Part shown: piece after piece, positions 37,624-47,702 of the stretch
Position numbering within the stretch: the stretch's first letter is position 1
Layout: the number at the start of each line of letters is the position of its first letter
NCBI GenBank assembly: GCA_913776245.1
Contig: CAJYLO010000010.1
Location: 115,082 to 179,081, forward strand
DNA: 64,000 nt
Direction of reading: 5' to 3'
Source of the DNA: an uncultured Chryseobacterium sp.
GTDB taxonomy: Bacteria; Bacteroidota; Bacteroidia; Flavobacteriales; Weeksellaceae
The notes under the pieces: generated by a model
The model's input: the letters and a program-made list of their open reading frames with translations, nothing else
The model's database searches: none
What the model was told of the DNA's origin: nothing
Made by a program: the position numbers and the translations under genes

Positions 37624-38916
37624 TTATTTATCACTGTCAGTTTTAATTAATGTCAGATTTTTGGTTTTCATTTTATTTTCCAGCCAAAGCCTTAGTCTGT
37701 TTTCATCAATATTTTTATCTGATTTATAAATAAGATAAGTCTTTAAAGAAACAGAATCTTTTGTTACAAAATCCTGCATTTTCCCGAAAGCTACATTCTT
37801 TATTTCCGGAAATAATATGTTGATTTCTGATACCAATTCCGGACTATTGATCTGATACTCGCTGAGCGCAGTCTGAAGCTCATTAATTTTCAAATCCTTT
37901 TCGGAGATATTGGTGTTTTGCAAATTGATTTCTTTCAAAATTTCCGATTTGATATCAGAAGCGTCTTGCTTGATAATTAATTCAGTATTACTTAACCCGA
38001 AAATTTCCAAGTCCTTATTCAATCTTTTCAAAGTTAAACTGTCAAATTTCTGAGACAGGAAAGCAAGTTCAATTTTCCTGGGATTACTGTTATAGCTTAA
38101 CTTTTTATAAATCATCGTGTAGCCTTTATCTGTAAACTCAGAAGAAATATATCTTTCTACATTTTCAGAAAACTTTTTCTGATTCAACAGATTATAAGCC
38201 AGATAAAAGCTTGGAATTATCATGACTAATATCAAAAAAGAAATACCGTATCTGATGCGTCTTTCGTAGATCTTATTGGTCCATTTTACAGGTTGATATT
38301 TCAGAAGCTTGATGATAAAAAATGTAGAGATACAGATAAAAAAGCAATTGATGATGTAAAGATAAAATGCGCCCGCAAAAAACGTAAAATTAAAAGTTGC
38401 CAGACCAAATCCCGCTGTGCAAAGTGGCGGCATAAGTGCCGTGGCAATCGCTACACCTGGAATTGGATTTCCTTTCTCCACTCTTGTGATTGAAATGGCG
38501 CCGACAATCCCTCCAAAGAAAGCTATCAAAACATCATAAATATTCGGCGATGTTCTCGCCAAAAGCTCGGACTGAACCTCTTTGAATGGACTGATATAAA
38601 AATAAATTGCTGAAACAGACAAACTCACAACGGTCGCAATCAAAAGGTTTTTTCCGGATTTTTTAAGCAATCCGAAGTCATAAGTTGCTAAGGCAAAACC
38701 TGCACCTACAATAGGTCCCATCAAAGGGGAAATCAACATTGCTCCGATAATAACAGCGGTTGAATTGACATTGAGTCCAACCGAAGCTATAAAAATTGCA
38801 CATGCCAAAATCCACAAAGACGCACCTTTGAAAGAGATGTTTGCCGTGACATTTTCCAAAACCTTTTTTGGCTCTTCTTCGCCGATATGAAGGTTAAAAA
38901 TATCTGTCAGTTTCAT
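37624..38916 (-). CDS. DUF389-family membrane protein
   Basis: 430 aa. N-terminal half with about six to seven membrane helices, including NSTAVIIGAMLISPLMGPIV, GAISITRVEKGNPIPGVAIA and TALMPPLCTAGFGL, all diagnostic of DUF389 (TIGR00341). The C-terminal ~190 residues are a soluble, presumably periplasmic domain (SNPRKIELAFLSQKF and so on). Function unknown. Transcribed alone. Confidence 0.9.
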   Translation of the reverse strand: MKLTDIFNLHIGEEEPKKVLENVTANISFKGASLWILACAIFIASVGLNVNSTAVIIGAMLISPLMGPIVGAGFALATYDFGLLKKSGKNLLIATVVSLSVSAIYFYISPFKEVQSELLARTSPNIYDVLIAFFGGIVGAISITRVEKGNPIPGVAIATALMPPLCTAGFGLATFNFTFFAGAFYLYIINCFFICISTFFIIKLLKYQPVKWTNKIYERRIRYGISFLILVMIIPSFYLAYNLLNQKKFSENVERYISSEFTDKGYTMIYKKLSYNSNPRKIELAFLSQKFDSLTLKRLNKDLEIFGLSNTELIIKQDASDIKSEILKEINLQNTNISEKDLKINELQTALSEYQINSPELVSEINILFPEIKNVAFGKMQDFVTKDSVSLKTYLIYKSDKNIDENRLRLWLENKMKTKNLTLIKTDSDK

Positions 38917-39009
38917 GTTCTAAATTTTCAATTAAAATAAGAAAAAACCATCAAACAAATATTAATAGTATTGAAAGGATAATTCTGCAATTTTTTGTAA
39001 TTTCATTTT

Positions 39010-39870
39010 ATGAAAGTACTCTCTTTTTTCGCATTATTATCAATTACATTGTCATGTTCACAGACTCTGGAAAATTTTTCAACGCTTTGTGCTTTGCCAA
39101 AAGAATTAAAGGAAGCATCAGCCTGCGAAATATCAAAAGCATCACCATTAATTTGGACCATCGAGGATAATCATAATGACAATATTCTTTTTGGCTTCAA
39201 TGAAAAAGGCGAACTGCAAAAGAAAATCAGAATCACAAATGTGGAAAATAACGATTGGGAAGACCTGACTTCTGATGACGAAGGCAATATCTACATCGGT
39301 GATTTTGGCAATAATGATAATGACAGGCAGAATCTGGCAATTTATAAAATCAATGCAGAAGATCTTAATAAAGATGAAACGGAAGCGGAGTCTGTAGTTC
39401 AATTTTATTATCCTGAACAGACCGAATTCCCACCCAAGAAAAAAGACCGGATTTTTGATGTCGAATCTTTCTTGATCTTCAACGATAAGTTTTATCTTTT
39501 CACAAAAAACAGAAGCTCGAAATTTGACGGAACAACGGTACTCTATGAAGTTGAAAATAATTCAGCACAAAAATTACCTGCAAAGAAACTGGGAAGTTTT
39601 GTGACTTGTGAGCAATTCAACCATTGTGCTGTAACGAGCGCAGACATAAGCCCGGATAAAAATAAAGTCGCCATCTTAAGTTCCGACAAAGTCTGGATTT
39701 TCACTAACTGGAAAGGCAATAATTTCTTATCCGGAAATGTTGAAAAAATTGAACTCAATCATCACACCCAGAAAGAAGGACTTTGTTTCAAAGATAATCA
39801 TACGATCTTAATAACTGATGAAGGAAACAAAACCCACACCGGAAATCTGTATCAGTTAAAGTTGAAATAG
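39010..39870 (+). CDS. Propeller-like lipoprotein, paralogue of 49972-50850
   Basis: 286 aa lipoprotein: lipobox SITLSC with the Cys at 16. Repeated strand segments (WTIEDNHNDNILFGFNEKGE, DWEDLTSDDEGNIYIGDFGN, FYYPEQTEF) suggest a beta-propeller. The same blocks (DWE.T..GN.YIG.FGNN and FYPEQT.F.PK, then FD.E) occur in the protein at 49972, so the two are diverged copies about 10 kb apart. No enzyme motif seen; function unknown. Confidence 0.82.
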   Translation: MKVLSFFALLSITLSCSQTLENFSTLCALPKELKEASACEISKASPLIWTIEDNHNDNILFGFNEKGELQKKIRITNVENNDWEDLTSDDEGNIYIGDFGNNDNDRQNLAIYKINAEDLNKDETEAESVVQFYYPEQTEFPPKKKDRIFDVESFLIFNDKFYLFTKNRSSKFDGTTVLYEVENNSAQKLPAKKLGSFVTCEQFNHCAVTSADISPDKNKVAILSSDKVWIFTNWKGNNFLSGNVEKIELNHHTQKEGLCFKDNHTILITDEGNKTHTGNLYQLKLK

Positions 39871-39903
39871 ATAAAATCTGATAGTTCCAATTATGGATCA
39901 TTT

Positions 39904-42900
39904 TTAAAATGTTCCGCCAAGACTCAGCACTACTCTACCGCCGTCCGCAGACTGGAAATAAGACGCATTGAATGACAGGATGTCCATCATATTCAGCCAA
40001 ATGCCGCCGCCATATGCATTATGCCATTTGTCCGAAACCTCACCAGGATTCCATACTCTTCCGACATCCAAACCTCCGAAAATACCATAACCGACAGGTA
40101 AAAATGAGTTTTTAAGCTTACCAATATCATAGCGGATGTCTGTGGACTGGTAAAAGGAATTCTTTCCGTAAAACCTGTTAAACCTGAATCCGCGAAGATC
40201 TTTATTACCGCCCAGGGTAGCCATCTGGTAAAATTCATAATCATTGCTAAGCAACCATTTTGCCTTGGCATAAGAAGACCAGACCAGCTTTTTATCATTG
40301 GTTAAATAATGCATGAAACCAAGACCGGTTTCCAGGTATGGCAACTGTCTTTGCGCATCTTTAAAATTAATTTTCCAGCCGGACGTAATGTCAAATTTCA
40401 TTCCCAGCTTTGGATTGGCTTTGCTGTCATAGTTTTCATACACAAATTTCAATTCTGCACTTCCGAACTGTTTCGTATCAAAAACATCAGGATTTACAAT
40501 CCCGGGAAGCGTCACAAAGCGGCCTTCCGTTCTGTCAATTTTTAAAGCTTCATAATTCAGTTTTGCAGAGAACATCACCGCATTTTTTCCCCAGTTAACA
40601 GATGGTGAAATGCCTAATTCTTTTGCTCTTACATTGTTAAATCTTTCCCCGAACTCGTCGCCGGGATTAACCGTTTCATTTCCGATTCCATAATAATTAC
40701 GGATATAATGAGAGCTGGTAATTCTTGCATCAAGACCATAAAACCAGTTCCCTGTAAGTCTTGGAAAAATCCCCTGATAGGCAATTTCATAACCTTTGGT
40801 TCCCGTGAAATAATTAGTCTTCAGAATATGCTTATGTGAAAACGGATTCTGAATAAAATTATTAACGGTAAAGGTCTGGCTAAAGCCGATCATTACAGCA
40901 TCATCCGGATTAAAACCGGCAGTCAGCATATTGGAATATGCACTGTATTTCGGGCGCTTATAGTTGTATTGATTCACATCATAATCATCTGTAAGCGTTA
41001 CCAAAGCATGACCTGATCTATCAAGATTATTTTTCTTTGTCTTATAATCATAAATATGAACCCGGCTACCGTTTTCTATCTGGTATTCATCATTATCCAG
41101 ACCACCAAACAGACGGATTCTGATGTTATTTCCCTTATCACCTTTCACGATGAAAGTGTCATCATCAGAAAGACCATAAATCCAGATTTCTCTGGTCTGC
41201 TTCTTGGAGTATGTTTTTGATGAAATAAGTTCTTCACCAGATTTCTTTGTACGATAAATTTTCACTTCAGTTTCTCCACTAGGCAACCTGGATATCAGAA
41301 ACTTATCTTTTTTATTCGTACCTGTAAGCAGCACTCTCCTGCTGAGAAAATTATAATAATCTTTTGCATAAACCTGAAGATCATTTTTACGAATCAGCAG
41401 TTTTCTCATCAGATCTTCCGATGTTTTATCCTGAACTTCTTTTGGCAGATTATCAAAAGCTTTTCTGATGGTATTCTCATCAAGATTCTCCTGAATAAAT
41501 TTCGCTTCTTCCAGCCAGGTTTTCTCATCAGAATTTTTTGTAAAAGCAAGATCCAGAGGATAAGGCTCACGGTTGAACCATTTGATGTTTTTTATTTTTT
41601 CATCAAAGGTTTGCATATGCTTCAGATCAGGGATTCCCATAAGGTAAGATGTTATAACGCCGTCATATTTCGTAAATGCCTGATCCCTGTCTTTTGGAAT
41701 CGGGCTGTAAACTACACTTCCGCCATCTTTACTTTGCTCAAATTTCCATTGATCGTGATGCCTGTCCCAGTCGCCAATCAACATATCGAAAAGGCGCGCT
41801 CTTATCCAGAGTTTTTCATTCATTTGGTATTTTTCATCCTTGGCAAGATTGGCAATCACTTCATCCGTGCCGATAACTTTATTAGGATTTTCTTCAGTCT
41901 CTTCAGGTTTTTGCTCGAGGTAATAAAGCTCGTCACCAAAATTGTTATTATAAGATTTCAATGCATTTTGTTTAGGAATGAAATAGAGCTTCGGATTGGT
42001 ATTCCGTATCCTTATTTTATCTGCCATATCGCCTATTACCAAAGGCGTATAAGGATGTGATGTGGTATAAAAATCCAAAAGAAACCGATCTGCAAAACTG
42101 TCCGAAAAATCATTGATTACATACTGATCTTTGAAAGCTACGGATTGCAGAAAGCGAACACCACTTTTCTTTAATGCACGCATTACATACTGGCTTCCGT
42201 CTTTGGTTTCAAGGCGCAGCGATTTTGTCTGATGCCCGCCTCCGGCTCTGGAAGGCTTCACACCTCCGAAAAGCGTATCCAGATCCAGCGTTTTTGCTTC
42301 TATTTTCTTTGAGTAATAAGTTCTGTAATGCTTCCCCCAGAGAAACTCATACAATTTACTTTTTTTAGTCATCGAAGAATCGTAAACAGATGCGTTTGTA
42401 TATTGCGGGAAATTTTTATAATCAGTTTTCGGTACCTGATCTTCTTCCGGTTCCAAAACTTTTTTCCTGAATAGCAATTCAGATTTTTCTGGCTGCAGGC
42501 TATAATAACTGACTTCTGCATTGCCTGATTTTGTAATTTTGAGTTCGGCATAACCATTCTTTCCGTAAGAAAAATCATTTTTCCCGATTGCTCTTGCAGA
42601 TTCCGTTTTGGAGCCGGCTCCGCTGATGATCTGACGAATGCCTTCCTGCTCAATATATTGAAGATTATGATCGTGCCCGGAAACTACAATCACATTACGG
42701 CGACCTGCAATGAGTGTCTTGAGTCTGTTAGCCAGGTTTTTATAATTCTGATTACTGATATCCTGATGTGTGATACCACCCGTGGAGCGAACCAGATTCA
42801 GAATAGTTCCCAGCACAGGCAAAGGGATCTTCTGCTCCAGCGGAAAGATCTGTTTCTCCCAGGAATAGGCATCATTATGAGAGCCATGCGTAACGAGCGG

Positions 42901-43584
42901 ATGATGTGTCGCAATAATAATAGTTTTATTCTGGTTTTTATTTAGCTGATCTTCAAATTCCGTGTAAAAATCTTCCCTGGTTTTAATTTCACATTTTTCA
43001 TTGATACCGGGATTTTTGTTCCAGTCTGCCATCACCCATTCCGTATCTATCAAAAGCAATGTAAGTGATTTGCTGATCTTCCTTGTTTCTATAGGACAGC
43101 CGTTTCTGGGTGCGAAAGTGCTTTTGTCGCCATATTTTTCTGTCACATATTCTTCTTCTCTTTTCAGCCCTTTAATACCGCCGTTATACCAGTCGTGATT
43201 GCCGGGAATAAAAATCGTCTTTCCCCTGAAATGGTCTGACAAAGACATTTGGTTGTCCATTTTTTTCTCTGCGATATTTCTGTTTTTATCCTCTTTTTTT
43301 GGCATACCTACAGGATAGATGTTATCCCCGAGAAAAACCAGCATACTGTTTGCTGATGCCTTGGCAAGAGAATCTTTCAGGGTGTTCATATTCCTGTATG
43401 CTTCGTCCCTGTCAAGATTTCCGGCATCGCCAACGAGGTAGAATGTATGGATAATGCTGTCTTTTATTGTTGAATTCTTTGCAAAGTTCTTTGCAATTTT
43501 GCCATAATCCGGATGCTGTACAGCACAGGAAGTAATAGCAAATGTACTTACTACTGAAAGAAAAAATAGATATATATATTTCAT
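39904..43584 (-). CDS. Calcineurin-like phosphoesterase fused to outer-membrane beta-barrel
   Basis: 1226 aa lipoprotein-type precursor (lipobox ITSC, Cys20). Residues ~45-350 form a metallophosphatase: VGDAGN, GDNIYPVG, GNHDWY, ATHHPLVTHG, SGHDHNLQY provide the binuclear metal ligands. A central region (about 400-800) of unknown fold follows, then a C-terminal ~400-residue barrel (SAELKFVYENYDSKANPKLG, GGNKDLRGFRFNR, ending VVLSLGGTF with terminal Phe) like Omp85/surface-antigen domains. An outer-membrane-anchored phosphatase facing outward or into the periplasm is the likely arrangement; the substrate is unknown. Confidence 0.88.
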   Translation of the reverse strand: MKYIYLFFLSVVSTFAITSCAVQHPDYGKIAKNFAKNSTIKDSIIHTFYLVGDAGNLDRDEAYRNMNTLKDSLAKASANSMLVFLGDNIYPVGMPKKEDKNRNIAEKKMDNQMSLSDHFRGKTIFIPGNHDWYNGGIKGLKREEEYVTEKYGDKSTFAPRNGCPIETRKISKSLTLLLIDTEWVMADWNKNPGINEKCEIKTREDFYTEFEDQLNKNQNKTIIIATHHPLVTHGSHNDAYSWEKQIFPLEQKIPLPVLGTILNLVRSTGGITHQDISNQNYKNLANRLKTLIAGRRNVIVVSGHDHNLQYIEQEGIRQIISGAGSKTESARAIGKNDFSYGKNGYAELKITKSGNAEVSYYSLQPEKSELLFRKKVLEPEEDQVPKTDYKNFPQYTNASVYDSSMTKKSKLYEFLWGKHYRTYYSKKIEAKTLDLDTLFGGVKPSRAGGGHQTKSLRLETKDGSQYVMRALKKSGVRFLQSVAFKDQYVINDFSDSFADRFLLDFYTTSHPYTPLVIGDMADKIRIRNTNPKLYFIPKQNALKSYNNNFGDELYYLEQKPEETEENPNKVIGTDEVIANLAKDEKYQMNEKLWIRARLFDMLIGDWDRHHDQWKFEQSKDGGSVVYSPIPKDRDQAFTKYDGVITSYLMGIPDLKHMQTFDEKIKNIKWFNREPYPLDLAFTKNSDEKTWLEEAKFIQENLDENTIRKAFDNLPKEVQDKTSEDLMRKLLIRKNDLQVYAKDYYNFLSRRVLLTGTNKKDKFLISRLPSGETEVKIYRTKKSGEELISSKTYSKKQTREIWIYGLSDDDTFIVKGDKGNNIRIRLFGGLDNDEYQIENGSRVHIYDYKTKKNNLDRSGHALVTLTDDYDVNQYNYKRPKYSAYSNMLTAGFNPDDAVMIGFSQTFTVNNFIQNPFSHKHILKTNYFTGTKGYEIAYQGIFPRLTGNWFYGLDARITSSHYIRNYYGIGNETVNPGDEFGERFNNVRAKELGISPSVNWGKNAVMFSAKLNYEALKIDRTEGRFVTLPGIVNPDVFDTKQFGSAELKFVYENYDSKANPKLGMKFDITSGWKINFKDAQRQLPYLETGLGFMHYLTNDKKLVWSSYAKAKWLLSNDYEFYQMATLGGNKDLRGFRFNRFYGKNSFYQSTDIRYDIGKLKNSFLPVGYGIFGGLDVGRVWNPGEVSDKWHNAYGGGIWLNMMDILSFNASYFQSADGGRVVLSLGGTF

Positions 43585-43654
43585 AATGAGTCTGATTGAT
43601 AAAAATTCTCTAAAACACTCTGCTTCAGACCAACGTTATTGTACCACTGAATCT

Positions 43655-43747
43655 GCAGCCCGGCCTGAGTGGAGCTCATCCCGAAATAACGCCGGCCTTT
43701 GTCCTGGCTTTTCGGGATAGCGGGAACGGAGGACGGATTAAGCTGCC
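43655..43747 (+). repeat. Hairpin repeat family A, copy 2
   Basis: Opens GCAGCCCGGCCTGAGTGGAG and closes CGGGAACGGAGGACGGATT then AAGCTGCC. The inner stem is ATCCCGAAA / TTTCGGGAT. Lies between the phosphoesterase and the HD-PycTM gene. Confidence 0.8.
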
Positions 43748-43860
43748 ATAATTAATAAAGTTAGATAACTGCGACCAACAAATCTCTCAGCCAGCACGAA
43801 ATTACTGAAACTCTAACAATTTTTAACAAAATTAAAATTAATAAGCTAATAATACTTTCT

Positions 43861-43868
43861 TAAATTTG
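43861..43868 (+). promoter_or_regulatory. -7 box (TAAATTTG) for the HD-PycTM gene
   Basis: TAnnTTTG match 15 bases before the ATG at 43884; it overlaps the alternative TTG start at 43866, which is therefore rejected. Confidence 0.55.
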
Positions 43869-43883
43869 TTTCAAAATGCTTTT

Positions 43884-45086
43884 ATGGACATTTTGAAAAT
43901 GTCGGAAGATTATGTAAAAGATCTTTTCGAAAAAAAACTTTCCTCCGACTATACCTACCATAATCTTGATCACACGATACAGGTTGTAGACAAGATAAAA
44001 CTACTAGCCAGAGAAGAAAACATTGGTAAAGAAGACACAGAAGACCTGCTTCTGGCAGGCTGGTTTCACGATCTTGGCTATGTAAGTGACTGTGAAAATC
44101 ACGAGCAGGAAGGTAAAAAAGCAATTGAAGATTTCCTGAGAAATCAAAGTTTCAGCGAAGAAAGAATTTCAAAGATCGGCGAGCTGATCATGGCTACCGA
44201 CAAGTTCTATAAACCCAAAAATCATCTTGAAGAAATCATTAAGGACGCAGACTTATACCATCTGGCATCCGATGATTATTTTACGATCTGTGAAAACCTG
44301 AGAAAGGAGATCAAGGAAGTTCATCATCAGAAATTTAGCAAGCTGAAGTGGGCAGAGCTTAATATTACTTTTTTTGCGAAACACCAGTTCTACACAAAAT
44401 ATGCAAAAGAAAACTGGCAGCCGGAAAAAGAAAAGAATGTTGAAAGAATATTAAAAAGCATCAAAACGCTTAAAGAAGAAAAAAAGGAAAAAGATAATCT
44501 GGAAAAAGATAAAGCGCTGCTCAACAAAAAAAAGCTGGAAAAGCTGGAGTCCCCTGAACGCGGCATTGAAACCATGTTTCGGGTGACGCTTAACAACCAC
44601 ACCAAACTAAGCCAGATTGCCGACAGCAAAGCGAATATCCTGCTTTCTGTCAATGCCATAATCATTTCCATAGCGCTGTCTTCTCTGATCCCAAAACTGG
44701 ATGCACCAAGCAATTCGCACCTGATCATCCCAACTTTCCTGATGGTAATTTTCAGTGTGGTTTGTATTATTCTGGCGATAATGTCCACACGTCCGAAAGT
44801 ATCCAGCGGAACATTTACTAGAAAAGAAATCGAAGAAAAAAAAGTGAATCTTCTGTTCTTTGGAAATTTTTACAAAATGCCAATGGAAGAATACCTCTGG
44901 GCCATGAAGGAAATGATGAATGACCGGCAATATCTGTATGACACAATGATAAAAGACCTTTATTATCTCGGTGTAGTTCTCAACAGAAAATACAAGCTTC
45001 TAAGACTGACTTACACGGTTTTCACGATCGGAATAATTGTTTCTGTGGTGGCTTTCGTGGTGGCATTCCGCCAAGTTACGGTTTAA
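43884..45086 (+). CDS. HD-domain phosphohydrolase fused to Pycsar-effector-like membrane domain (PycTM)
   Basis: 400 aa from the ATG at 43884. Residues ~1-165 are an HD domain: YHNLDHTIQVVDK, GWFHDLGY, HEQEGKKAI and KDADLYHL give the His/His-Asp/Asp metal ligands. A charged linker (about 185-220) leads to a C-terminal domain with MFRVTLNNHTKLSQIADSKA, then two membrane helices and a last one at the C-terminus. This matches the PycTM (DUF5706) membrane effector of Pycsar anti-phage systems. No pyrimidine cyclase lies nearby, so a role in cyclic-nucleotide signalling is unproven; the fusion may be a housekeeping flavobacterial protein. Confidence 0.87.
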   Translation: MDILKMSEDYVKDLFEKKLSSDYTYHNLDHTIQVVDKIKLLAREENIGKEDTEDLLLAGWFHDLGYVSDCENHEQEGKKAIEDFLRNQSFSEERISKIGELIMATDKFYKPKNHLEEIIKDADLYHLASDDYFTICENLRKEIKEVHHQKFSKLKWAELNITFFAKHQFYTKYAKENWQPEKEKNVERILKSIKTLKEEKKEKDNLEKDKALLNKKKLEKLESPERGIETMFRVTLNNHTKLSQIADSKANILLSVNAIIISIALSSLIPKLDAPSNSHLIIPTFLMVIFSVVCIILAIMSTRPKVSSGTFTRKEIEEKKVNLLFFGNFYKMPMEEYLWAMKEMMNDRQYLYDTMIKDLYYLGVVLNRKYKLLRLTYTVFTIGIIVSVVAFVVAFRQVTV

Positions 45087-45092
45087 TTTGAA

Positions 45093-47420
45093 TCAAATTC
45101 CTTCCACAAATTCATAATCCACATCTTGCGCTTCATAATTCACTGCAACACGCAAAGCTCGTAAACCATTGATTCCCTGCAAATCTTCAACTTCCAGTTC
45201 TTCAATTGCAGAAAGTACATTTTGATTTTGCAGGATTTTTATCAATTTAAGATAGTCTTCCCGTTCTTTGTCTTGGGAATAGATAATGCTGATTTTTCCG
45301 GGCTGTGTAATGCGCTCGTCCGAATTTTTGATGAGGGACTTATCAATACGTTTTTTGATCATTTCGTAGCGCGCATTGTAGCTTCCGTCCACATCAAAAC
45401 GTTTTTCATCCATTCGGAAACGAATGCTGATTGGTGTGCTGTAAACCAGAATCAAAGAAGATACATCCAGTGAGTAATCTAAAGATTCTTTATACCGATG
45501 GTATTTTAATTCTGTCTCACAAATAACGCGCAGCTGCCAGAGACGCAGGTTTTTCAGAAAAACAGGGTCATAAGTGAGGTCCGGCTCAATAGATGAACCA
45601 ATGTACATATTATGTTCTACGCCATCCGTTTTAAAACGCTCATAGTAAAACGGAAACCTCTTCTGCTGTTCTTCCTGACGTTTATCCAGAATATCTGCCA
45701 GCTTTTTATTAATCGATGAAAGACTGTCATCAAATTTTTTCCTGAATTGATAAACCAATTCGGTTTTAGGATCCAGCTGCCTGTGATAGTCGGTAACGAG
45801 CTGGTTATAATTAACATTCTGAAGCTTAACCGATTCTAAAAACGGATGAACTTCGTTATGAATAAAATGCTGAACCTGGCTTTCTGTGTCAGCACGCAGT
45901 TCTTTTGCAAGCAACTTCTGAAACTGGATCAGTTTCCGATTGATGGCTGTCAAATCATTATCAGAGCTCAGAGCTTTGAAAATATCTGAAATCAGCATCA
46001 GATTGATCTCAAGATCTTTCTTGATTGCGAGATTTCTCGAAACAGAAGAATTCCTGATATCAGTCTGCCCGAAAAGCGGCGTCAGGTTTTCGAATGTGAT
46101 CTTTCTGTAAGGCAAGTCAAATTCTTCCCTGTAAAAGCCGATATGGCGTTCTGCTTCCTGCCGGAACTTCCAGTAAACACTGGGATGTATGGAAGTATAT
46201 TCTCTTTGGATGATGGCCTGGATTCTTGTTTCTATCCCGTCATATAGCCTGTCCACAGTATCTTCCAGGTAAGGCATCACGATTTCCATTTTATTGGCAT
46301 TGATGCTGTTCAGCATTTTCTTTTTGGAAACCAGCTCTATCACGCCGAGTACTTTTTTGTTTTTCACGATAGGCGCAAAAATGGCACTTTTGACACCGAT
46401 ATCGTAGAGATGCTTTGCCACCTGGCTATCCGGAAATTCCCGGTAAGTCCGCTCAACGTCCGATATGCTGAAAAACCTTCTTGAATCAACCATCGAGTTG
46501 AAATTCTTTTCGCAGAGCAGCCCATTATCACACTCAGCAGAATTACTGAACAGGATATAACTGTCGATTACACCATTGATAGGGCTTTTCACAAACTTAT
46601 TCTCCTCATGATTGATGGCGGTAAATCCAACTTCCAGATCTGCAACCTGAAAAATAGAACGGAATACATTATTCAGTTCAGGCTTCAGATTATCATCATC
46701 TTCCATATTGATGAGCTTGGTTTTCAGGTTGGAAACTGCAATCTCTGTAGTGGCATCAAAAAAATTAACCACTGCAAAACCTTTCAGCTCCCAGCTTTCC
46801 GGCGGAAATTTTTCTTTCCACAGCTCATAATCCTCAAAATTGTCCAGTAACTCAGAAATTTCTTCTTCACTTAATGTTTTATAATTTTCAAGAGGACTGA
46901 CATCTATAAAATCAACATTATTAAGAAAACGATAATGGTTGATAATCCCTTCACTATTGGGAATATCAAAGATAAAAGGCATAGACAGATTCAGCGGTAC
47001 ATTATAATAATTTCTCAGAATAATGCAGCAGCTCATCACATAAAAACGATGCGGATCAAGACCTTTGATAAACATATCAAAGTTTTCTCCGGCGTTTTTC
47101 AGGATATTCCGGAATCGCTTGGTAGGATTGAAATAAAAATTATAAAACGGGAAACCAATGGCTTTGATTTCATTCTCCGTCAGCATCGGCGGGAAAAGAT
47201 CTTTTAAAAGGTCTTTCATCAGCGCTTCGTTTCTATCAAAAAATTCCAAGTCTGTGATACCGTTTGTAAGCTCAGGAAATTCCTTTGTCTTATCAAGGAT
47301 TCTTTGATGTGAAAGCGCATACTCAGTACTTTCAGAAGCTTCTGCTTCCATTTTCCGGATGAGTTTTTCAAATGAAAATTTAAGAACAAAAGGGCTTTCG
47401 TAAAAAGTCTGGAATTCCAT
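45093..47420 (-). CDS. GAF-domain protein, function unknown
   Basis: 775 aa cytoplasmic protein. A GAF-type sensory domain is visible around residues 260-400 (DLEVGFTAINHEENKF, VKSAIFAPIVKNKKVLGVIE, LVSKKK). The N- and C-terminal parts are largely helical and not assigned. No output domain (kinase, cyclase, HTH) was recognised. Its 3' end is 6 bases from that of the HD-PycTM gene in convergent orientation; a functional link is possible but not shown. Confidence 0.8.
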   Translation of the reverse strand: MEFQTFYESPFVLKFSFEKLIRKMEAEASESTEYALSHQRILDKTKEFPELTNGITDLEFFDRNEALMKDLLKDLFPPMLTENEIKAIGFPFYNFYFNPTKRFRNILKNAGENFDMFIKGLDPHRFYVMSCCIILRNYYNVPLNLSMPFIFDIPNSEGIINHYRFLNNVDFIDVSPLENYKTLSEEEISELLDNFEDYELWKEKFPPESWELKGFAVVNFFDATTEIAVSNLKTKLINMEDDDNLKPELNNVFRSIFQVADLEVGFTAINHEENKFVKSPINGVIDSYILFSNSAECDNGLLCEKNFNSMVDSRRFFSISDVERTYREFPDSQVAKHLYDIGVKSAIFAPIVKNKKVLGVIELVSKKKMLNSINANKMEIVMPYLEDTVDRLYDGIETRIQAIIQREYTSIHPSVYWKFRQEAERHIGFYREEFDLPYRKITFENLTPLFGQTDIRNSSVSRNLAIKKDLEINLMLISDIFKALSSDNDLTAINRKLIQFQKLLAKELRADTESQVQHFIHNEVHPFLESVKLQNVNYNQLVTDYHRQLDPKTELVYQFRKKFDDSLSSINKKLADILDKRQEEQQKRFPFYYERFKTDGVEHNMYIGSSIEPDLTYDPVFLKNLRLWQLRVICETELKYHRYKESLDYSLDVSSLILVYSTPISIRFRMDEKRFDVDGSYNARYEMIKKRIDKSLIKNSDERITQPGKISIIYSQDKEREDYLKLIKILQNQNVLSAIEELEVEDLQGINGLRALRVAVNYEAQDVDYEFVEGI

Positions 47421-47502
47421 AACAGGTAAAAATCAATGCAAATGTAAGTAATATCGAATTACTAAAAAAGACGGGTCAGTAAGCAAAATACTTTAATTTT
47501 TT

Positions 47503-47594
47503 GGGCGCCTTTATCCGTCTTCCGCTCCCACTATCCCGAAAACCCACTTCATTTCCCATTCATTTTCGGGATGAGTTCCGCTCAAGCCGGGGCG
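47503..47594 (-). repeat. Hairpin repeat family A, copy 3 (reverse)
   Basis: Reads in reverse orientation relative to copies 1 and 2, with a perfect inner stem ATCCCGAAAA (47533-47542) / TTTTCGGGAT (47563-47572). It lies just upstream of rlmN and accounts for the spurious long N-terminal extension of that reading frame. Confidence 0.75.
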
Positions 47595-47676
47595 CATTTT
47601 CCAAAATTGAAATTTTCTATCATTCATAACACGATTATCACATTGTTACCAATTAATAAAATCCCATTCAAAACAT

Positions 47677-47684
47677 TATCTTTG
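47677..47684 (+). promoter_or_regulatory. -7 box (TATCTTTG) for rlmN
   Basis: TAnnTTTG match 18 bases before the TTG start at 47703. Confidence 0.6.
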
Positions 47685-47702
47685 CAAAAATTTTCTATCA
47701 CG

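Noticed and set aside
41611..42060. Open frame of 149 codons antisense to the phosphoesterase-barrel gene
   Set aside because: No homology seen and low-complexity aromatic composition; shadow of the real gene.
47571..47702. N-terminal extension of rlmN to an ATG at 47571
   Set aside because: The stretch lies in a hairpin repeat and upstream of the -7 box at 47677-47684, and its translation does not resemble RlmN.
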